Source: an uncultured Fidelibacterota bacterium (GTDB taxonomy: Bacteria; Marinisomatota; Marinisomatia; Marinisomatales; UBA1611). Taken from it: a stretch of DNA of 11,960 nucleotides. The position numbers and the translations under genes are program-made. The stretch lies in contig CAJWHU010000038.1 in assembly GCA_913041325.1 (NCBI GenBank), forward strand, positions 1 through 11,960. The letters run 5' to 3'. Numbering within the stretch: the stretch's first letter is position 1; each line of letters opens with the position of its first letter. The notes below the pieces were generated by a model that saw only the letters and a list, made by a program, of their open reading frames with translations, was not told where the DNA came from and ran no database searches. Of this stretch, positions 8,145-11,960 are shown piece by piece.

Positions 8145-8720
8145 ATGAAAAACGCTAAATCTGTATATCTTCCTACTCTCCTCGTACTTTTTTTTATAAC
8201 TAATGCTTTACATGCAAAAAAAATTGTTGATAGTCGAATAAAAATGCTAAATGGCGAATACGCTAAATTATCAGATTTCAATTCTAGTGGTCCATTAATC
8301 ATAAATTTTTGGACAACATGGTGACCTTTTTGTGAGAGGCAGTTAGCCTACCTTGATCAGCTGAACATGCATTTTGAAAAAACAGGACTTCAGGTATTAA
8401 CTGTGAATGCGAACAAGCCAAATATTTTAAATCAGGTTAGACCTTATATAAACAAAAGAAAATATAAATTTCCCGTTGCAGTTGATCCCCGTGGAAAACT
8501 CGCGAAACAGTTTGGTGTAGTGGGCTACCCATATTTGATCATGGTTGATAAAGATGGGCTCGTTATTCATAAATCATCAGGATACGAAGATGGTCAAGAG
8601 GATACATATTTAAAATATTTGAAAGAGTATCTTGATAATCAGAGAATCACCTACGATAATTTTAGCTATAAAAAACAGGAATCAGAAAAAAAAGAAACTG
8701 ATTTTGAACTGGATTTTTAG
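8145..8720 (+). CDS. Exported TlpA/thioredoxin-like selenoprotein, paralogue 2 (in-frame UGA as Sec60)
   Basis: The frame from the ATG at 8145, read through the TGA at 8322-8324, encodes 191 residues. Residues 1-24 are a signal peptide (VYLPTLLVLFFITNALHA, likely cut before KK). The thioredoxin-like domain starts near residue 31 (RIKMLNGEYAKLSDFN). Its active site is NFWTTW-U60-P61-F62-C63, with Sec in place of the first active-site Cys and the second Cys retained. The cis-proline loop is VVGYPYLIMVDKDG. The sequence is clearly paralogous to the 6918-7508 product along its whole length, including NQVRP..NKRK and the acidic, aromatic tail ending ELDF. Role and location are expected to be the same: periplasmic thiol-disulfide exchange. 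Conventional annotation would begin at 8367 and miss the signal peptide and active site. No strong Shine-Dalgarno precedes the ATG. It is convergent with yaaA. Confidence 0.92.
8334..8352 (+). promoter_or_regulatory. Putative bacterial SECIS hairpin of selenoprotein paralogue 2
   Basis: GAGAGGCAGTTAGCCTACC begins 9 nt after the TGA at 8322-8324. AGGC (8337-8340) pairs with GCCT (8346-8349) around an AGTTA loop. Beyond the stem, the G-A mismatch and the outer G-C pair (8334/8352) match those of the first hairpin. The loop G at 8342 is nt 18 after the UGA, exactly as in paralogue 1. Compared with that hairpin, the second stem pair changes from T-A to G-C, a compensatory change. The stem is short, so this hairpin alone would be weak evidence; the shared position strengthens it. 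Confidence 0.68.
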
Positions 8721-8725
8721 ATACT

Positions 8726-8760
8726 AAACTGGCGACCTTAGAAACAGATTTCGGCGGTTT
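8726..8760. terminator. Imperfect inverted repeat between convergent genes, possible bidirectional terminator
   Basis: AAACTGGCGA (8726-8735) can pair with TCGGCGGTTT (8751-8760). There is one G-G mismatch and one G-T wobble, around a 15-nt loop. It sits in the 66-nt gap between the ends of selenoprotein paralogue 2 and yaaA, where a shared terminator is expected. No clean T-run follows on either strand, so efficient intrinsic termination is doubtful. Confidence 0.4.
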
Positions 8761-8786
8761 AAATAAATAAAATAATTAAGATATGG

Positions 8787-9560
8787 TTATGCCTGTGCTC
8801 TTGTAAAAACTGGATCTAGGGGAGTTGAGAGAGAAGAGTCATAATTGTAACCTCCTAAATCGAATGAAAGGATATCTTCATCATCTGTTATCCTATTTTT
8901 TATAATATATCTAGCCATCATTCCTCTGGCCTTCTTTGCATAGAAAGAAATCATTTTAACTTTACCATCTCTGATTTCTTTAAAATGAGGCGTGACAACT
9001 TTCGCATTTAGTGTAGGGTGATCGATTGATTTAAAATATTCAATTGAAGCGCAGTTCACCACAACGTTACGCTCGTGCTTTTGAAGTTCTTTATTTATAG
9101 ATTTTGCTAGCGCATCATCCCAAAATTCGTATAGAGTTTTGCCATATTTATTATCTAATCTAGTCCCCATTTCTAGACGATAGGGCATCATAAGATCGAG
9201 AGGCCTTAGAACACCATACAAGCCAGATAAAATACGAGTATTTTCCTGTGCAAAGTCAATATCGTCAGGTTGAAGAGTTTGTGCATCTAGGCCTGTATAG
9301 GTATCACCTTGAAAGGAATAAAGCGCTTCGACAGATGAATCTTCGTTCATGGCTTCATTCCACTTTTCCATACGCTCTATGTTTAAAACAGCAAGTTTTT
9401 CGCTGATCCCCATAAGCTTCATCAGTTCTTCTGTTTCAAGCTCTTTTAGTCTACTGACCAAAATTTTGGATCTATCAATAAATCTGGGAGTATGATGATT
9501 GTTGGTGCGGGCAAAACAATCTTTTGATAGCTTCTTTGCTGGTGATAATACCGTAATCAT
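8787..9560 (-). CDS. yaaA: Peroxide stress protein YaaA (UPF0246 family)
   Basis: This complete 257-aa protein is about the family's usual length (E. coli YaaA has 258). The hallmark blocks are present in order: ITVLSPAKKLS at the N-terminus, FQGDTYTGLDAQTL near residue 83, ILSGLYGVLRPLDLMMPYRL followed by EMGTRL near 110-136, VVNCASIEYFKS, VVTPHFKEIRDG, and the basic block FYAKKARGMMARYIIKNRI. In E. coli, YaaA is a cytoplasmic protein induced by OxyR during hydrogen peroxide stress. It limits intracellular free iron and so Fenton damage, and it has DNA-binding ability. The ATG at 9560 has no Shine-Dalgarno. The gene starts 41 nt after the htpG stop on the same strand, so the two are probably co-transcribed as a stress pair. 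No OxyR or PerR site is recognised. Confidence 0.96.
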   Translation of the reverse strand: MITVLSPAKKLSKDCFARTNNHHTPRFIDRSKILVSRLKELETEELMKLMGISEKLAVLNIERMEKWNEAMNEDSSVEALYSFQGDTYTGLDAQTLQPDDIDFAQENTRILSGLYGVLRPLDLMMPYRLEMGTRLDNKYGKTLYEFWDDALAKSINKELQKHERNVVVNCASIEYFKSIDHPTLNAKVVTPHFKEIRDGKVKMISFYAKKARGMMARYIIKNRITDDEDILSFDLGGYNYDSSLSTPLDPVFTRAQA

Positions 9561-9601
9561 AATTCTAATTTAATAACAGAAACCGTAAAAATTCCCCACT
9601 T

Positions 9602-11467
9602 TTAAAGGGTGTCAGCAATAACATTATTTAATCTGTCAACAAAACCAGCGGGATCATCAAGCTTGACCCCTTCCTGTATGAGCGCTTGCTCAAATAGAAG
9701 TAGTGCTATATCATCAAAAGCTTTTTGCCTAGTTTTATCTTTTAACTTCACCACTATATCATGTTCGGGATTAATTTCCAAAATTGGCTTTACCTCAGGC
9801 ATATCCATCTGACCCATTGAGCGCATCATTTCTTGCATCTGTGCAGTCGGATCATTTTCATCCGCGACAATACAAGATGGTGAATCACTTAATCTAGATG
9901 ATATTTTCACATCCTTGACCTTATCTGCTAAAAGCTTTTTCATCTTTTTTAGCACTGGTTTAAGAGATTTTTCAGAATCTTTATCAAGCTCATTGGAAAA
10001 ATCCTCGGTAGCACCACTTCTGTTGACAGATTTGAGTTCTTTCTCATCGTATTTTGGAACTCCTGTGATGATTATCTCGTCAATTTCATCGTCCAATATA
10101 AGGACCTCAATACCCTTCTTTTCATACATCTCGAGGAGGGGCGAATTTTCGAGTGAAATTTGATTTTGCCCGGTGATAAAGTAGATAGACTTTTGATCTT
10201 CCGGCATCCTCTCAACATATTCTCTAAGAGAAACCATATCCTTACTTTTTGTTGATTTAAATCTCAACAATTCTGTGAGAGCCTCTTTATGCTCAAAATC
10301 TTGGTAGACACCCTCCTTAATAAGCCTTCCATATTGCCCAAAAAATTCTGCGTATTTATCCTTGTTTGAGGAGATTGTTTTTAGTTTATCAAGAATTTTT
10401 TTAACAGAGTTAGATTTTATTTTAGCCATTATTCGGTTTTGCTGTAAAATTTCTCGGCTTACATTAAGGGGTAAATCGGATGAATCAATAACTCCTTTTA
10501 CAAATCTCAGCCAGGGGGGTAAAAGCTCCTTATCATCATCGGTAATGAAAACTCGATTAACATACAGCTTCACCCCAGGTTTATAATCTGCTCTGTAAAT
10601 ATCTGGAGAGGCTTTTTTGGGTATAAAAAATAAGATAGTGAATTCTAGATTACCTTCTGCCTGAAAATGCACCCAGTCATACGGATCATCCATATCACTG
10701 GTAAAAGATTTGTAAAATTCTTTATACTCTTTATTTTTGAGACTACTCTTCGTTCTGGTCCAAAATGCCTTGGCATCATTTACTTGTTCAGTTTTTAGTT
10801 CTTTACTTTTTTCTTTCCCCTCATCGTCATATTGCACATCAGGGTAGGTTAAAAAAATTGGGAAATCAATATGATCTGAGTACTTTTTTACAAGGCTCTG
10901 TATTTGCCACCTACTTGCAAATTCTTTCCCCTCCTCGTTAAGGTACAGTGTTATAGATGTGCCATTTTCTTTTTTTACATCTTTTTGTATTTCAAACCCA
11001 GTCTCTCCATCGCTTGTCCACTTCCATGCTTCTTTATTACCCGCCTTTTTGCTTGCTACTACAACTTTGTCAGCGACCATGAAGCTCGAGTAAAAACCAA
11101 CTCCAAATTGTCCAATTAATTGTGAATCTTTTTTGGCATCCCCAGATAATTTTGATAAAAAGTTCTTCGTGCCTGATCGCGCGATGGTGCCAAGGTTATC
11201 CTGCAATTCTTTTTTGCTCATCCCTATTCCAGAATCTGTTATGGTTAGGCTTGGACTATCACCCTCTCTAAACTCAATGGTTATTTTTGGTTCATACTTT
11301 AAGGATTTGAAATCCTCCTTTGTGAGAGTAAGATATCTCAATTTATCAAGCGCGTCCGATGAGTTTGAAATTAATTCTCTGAGGAAGATTTCCTTGTGTG
11401 AATACAAAGAGTGAATAATAAGTTTCAATAATTGGCTTACTTCAGTTTGAAAAGGTTGTTGGCTCAA
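9602..11467 (-). CDS. htpG: Molecular chaperone HtpG (bacterial Hsp90)
   Basis: This complete 621-aa cytosolic ATP-dependent chaperone forms homodimers and remodels client proteins, usually together with DnaK. The N-terminal GHKL ATPase domain (about 1-215) shows the Bergerat-fold motifs: ELISNSSDA (catalytic Glu31, Mg-binding Asn35), DSGIGM (78-83) and GQFGVGFYS (119-127). The middle domain (about 225-480) includes LNVSREILQQNR, whose Arg338 corresponds to the conserved ATP-contacting arginine. The C-terminal dimerisation domain covers about 500-621, with a Met-rich segment (MQEMMRSMGQMDM). The N-terminus (SQQPFQTEVSQLLKLIIHSLYS) resembles the proteobacterial type. The start is TTG at 11467, supported by a strong AGGAG 6 nt upstream and family alignment at FQTEV; no better ATG exists upstream. 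No CIRCE element is seen upstream. Confidence 0.98.
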   Translation of the reverse strand: MSQQPFQTEVSQLLKLIIHSLYSHKEIFLRELISNSSDALDKLRYLTLTKEDFKSLKYEPKITIEFREGDSPSLTITDSGIGMSKKELQDNLGTIARSGTKNFLSKLSGDAKKDSQLIGQFGVGFYSSFMVADKVVVASKKAGNKEAWKWTSDGETGFEIQKDVKKENGTSITLYLNEEGKEFASRWQIQSLVKKYSDHIDFPIFLTYPDVQYDDEGKEKSKELKTEQVNDAKAFWTRTKSSLKNKEYKEFYKSFTSDMDDPYDWVHFQAEGNLEFTILFFIPKKASPDIYRADYKPGVKLYVNRVFITDDDKELLPPWLRFVKGVIDSSDLPLNVSREILQQNRIMAKIKSNSVKKILDKLKTISSNKDKYAEFFGQYGRLIKEGVYQDFEHKEALTELLRFKSTKSKDMVSLREYVERMPEDQKSIYFITGQNQISLENSPLLEMYEKKGIEVLILDDEIDEIIITGVPKYDEKELKSVNRSGATEDFSNELDKDSEKSLKPVLKKMKKLLADKVKDVKISSRLSDSPSCIVADENDPTAQMQEMMRSMGQMDMPEVKPILEINPEHDIVVKLKDKTRQKAFDDIALLLFEQALIQEGVKLDDPAGFVDRLNNVIADTL

Positions 11468-11473
11468 TGTTAA

Positions 11474-11478
11474 CTCCT
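11474..11478 (-). promoter_or_regulatory. Strong Shine-Dalgarno that fixes the htpG TTG start
   Basis: AGGAG on the minus strand is 6 nt upstream of the TTG at 11467. It is the best Shine-Dalgarno in the window and decides the unusual start codon. A strong site with a weak start codon may tune chaperone translation; that last point is inference. Confidence 0.75.
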
Positions 11479-11570
11479 GCGGTTGTGTACTTTTAAATCT
11501 TAATCTTTAAACTTTGAAATGGTATAATAAATTTATAATCCATAATTATTTAATATAGAAAGAATTATGT

Positions 11571-11960
11571 TCATTTAAGAATGCTTTCAATCTGACTCAT
11601 GACAGAGTCTTCAAGCAGTTCAAGATAATTAATGGTTTTTAAATTCTCTATTAGTTGATCCTTTTTAGACGCTCCCAATATCACAGTGCTCACATTACTG
11701 TTTTTTAAACACCAGGAGAGAGCAAGATTGGTAAGTGGAATTGAAAGGTCGTCTGCTATCACTTTCAATTTTTTTACTTTTTCATGTTTTTCTTTATAGG
11801 AATCTGACTCAAAACTTTCCTTGATGAACTTGTAATTTTTCAGACTTGTTCGTGTACCACTGGGCATGCCGTTAATGTATTTTCCTGTGAGCAAACCAGA
11901 TGCCAGAGGACTCCAGATTGTGGTACCCAATTTTTCTTTTGCAAACAATGGCAGATATTC
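11571..11960 (-). CDS. Aldo/keto reductase, AKR6/Kv-beta-like, C-terminal part (5' end beyond window)
   Basis: The frame is open from the right edge (beginning EYLPLFAKEKLG) to TGA at 11571-11573, giving 129 C-terminal residues. The family folds as a TIM barrel and reduces carbonyls with NADPH. The visible part holds strand 7 and after: TTIWSPLASGLLTGKY, closely resembling the Kv-beta motif WSPLACG..SGKY, then LALSWCLKN, then the cofactor-binding VILGASKKDQLIENL that contacts the NADPH 2'-phosphate. The catalytic Asp, Tyr, Lys and His lie in the missing part, so activity cannot be judged. The TTG at 11948 is internal, because the frame and family similarity continue upstream. The stop is TGA followed by ACA and then TAA. 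The 103-nt gap to htpG contains no clear hairpin terminator. Confidence 0.92.
   Translation of the reverse strand, partial: EYLPLFAKEKLGTTIWSPLASGLLTGKYINGMPSGTRTSLKNYKFIKESFESDSYKEKHEKVKKLKVIADDLSIPLTNLALSWCLKNSNVSTVILGASKKDQLIENLKTINYLELLEDSVMSQIESILK

Noticed and set aside
8048..8302. An 84-codon minus-strand open frame over the start of selenoprotein paralogue 2.
   Set aside because: It has no recognisable domain and lies antisense to the signal peptide and N-terminal domain of the selenoprotein. It is attractive only if the TGA is taken as a stop.
7110..8324. The two TGA codons as a sign of general stop-codon reassignment (Trp or Gly).
   Set aside because: About 3,400 codons in the other seven genes contain no in-frame TGA, Trp is encoded by TGG directly before both TGAs, the aligned family residue is Cys, and the reductase appears to end in TGA.
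6918..8720. Both thioredoxin-like genes as nonsense-mutated pseudogenes.
   Set aside because: There are no frameshifts or other stops, the motifs are intact on both sides, and the interruption is at the same catalytic codon in two diverged paralogues with a similar hairpin after it.
11504..11528. A plus-strand extended -10 box (TGG followed by TATAAT at 11523) in the htpG upstream gap.
   Set aside because: The -35 region is poor and the box points into the 3' end of the reductase gene. In such AT-rich DNA a match like this is expected by chance.
11468..11570. A CIRCE element or other heat-shock operator upstream of htpG.
   Set aside because: No TTAGCACTC/GAGTGCTAA inverted repeat is present, and nothing else in this AT-rich stretch stands out.

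Overview
The window is AT-rich and looks like a marine member of the Fibrobacterota-Chlorobiota-Bacteroidota (FCB) group, possibly a Marinimicrobia (SAR406)-like bacterium. This rests on a FlgD-like C-terminal sorting domain with the QNYPNPFNP motif, a TonB receptor with an N-terminal carboxypeptidase-regulatory-like domain, and a secreted protein with DGIDNDGD-type acidic repeats. The lineage is inferred from protein style, not from a marker gene.

Left half, minus strand (6723 down to 1): a probable three-gene envelope operon. In transcription order it holds a 674-aa cysteine-rich secreted protein with two jelly-roll-like domains and a sorting tail, a 1008-aa TonB-dependent outer-membrane receptor, and a large secreted protein with acidic Asp/Asn-Gly repeats and an FN3-like region that runs off the left edge. 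Spacings are 38 and 7 nt or less.

Centre (6918-8720): the most notable part. Two paralogous exported TlpA/thioredoxin-like genes lie on the plus strand. Each is interrupted by one in-frame TGA at exactly the position of the first cysteine of the WCxxC active site (W-TGA-P-N-C and W-TGA-P-F-C). Each TGA is followed at the same distance by a small hairpin with a G in its loop, resembling a bacterial SECIS element. The two hairpins share their pairing and show one compensatory base-pair change. The simplest reading is two selenocysteine (UxxC) periplasmic thioredoxin-like proteins that ordinary gene calling would truncate. Between them, on the minus strand, is a small exported NTF2/SnoaL-like protein.

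Right half, minus strand: yaaA (peroxide stress protein) and htpG (Hsp90 chaperone, TTG start with a strong Shine-Dalgarno), about 40 nt apart, preceded by the C-terminal part of an AKR6/Kv-beta-like aldo/keto reductase cut by the right edge. The reductase ends in TGA. About 3,400 codons in the other seven genes contain no in-frame TGA, so TGA is not a general sense codon here.

Together the window combines envelope transport and secretion with thiol redox and stress functions. The selenoprotein pair could serve periplasmic disulfide chemistry, for example for the cysteine-rich secreted protein encoded divergently next to it, but that link is inference.
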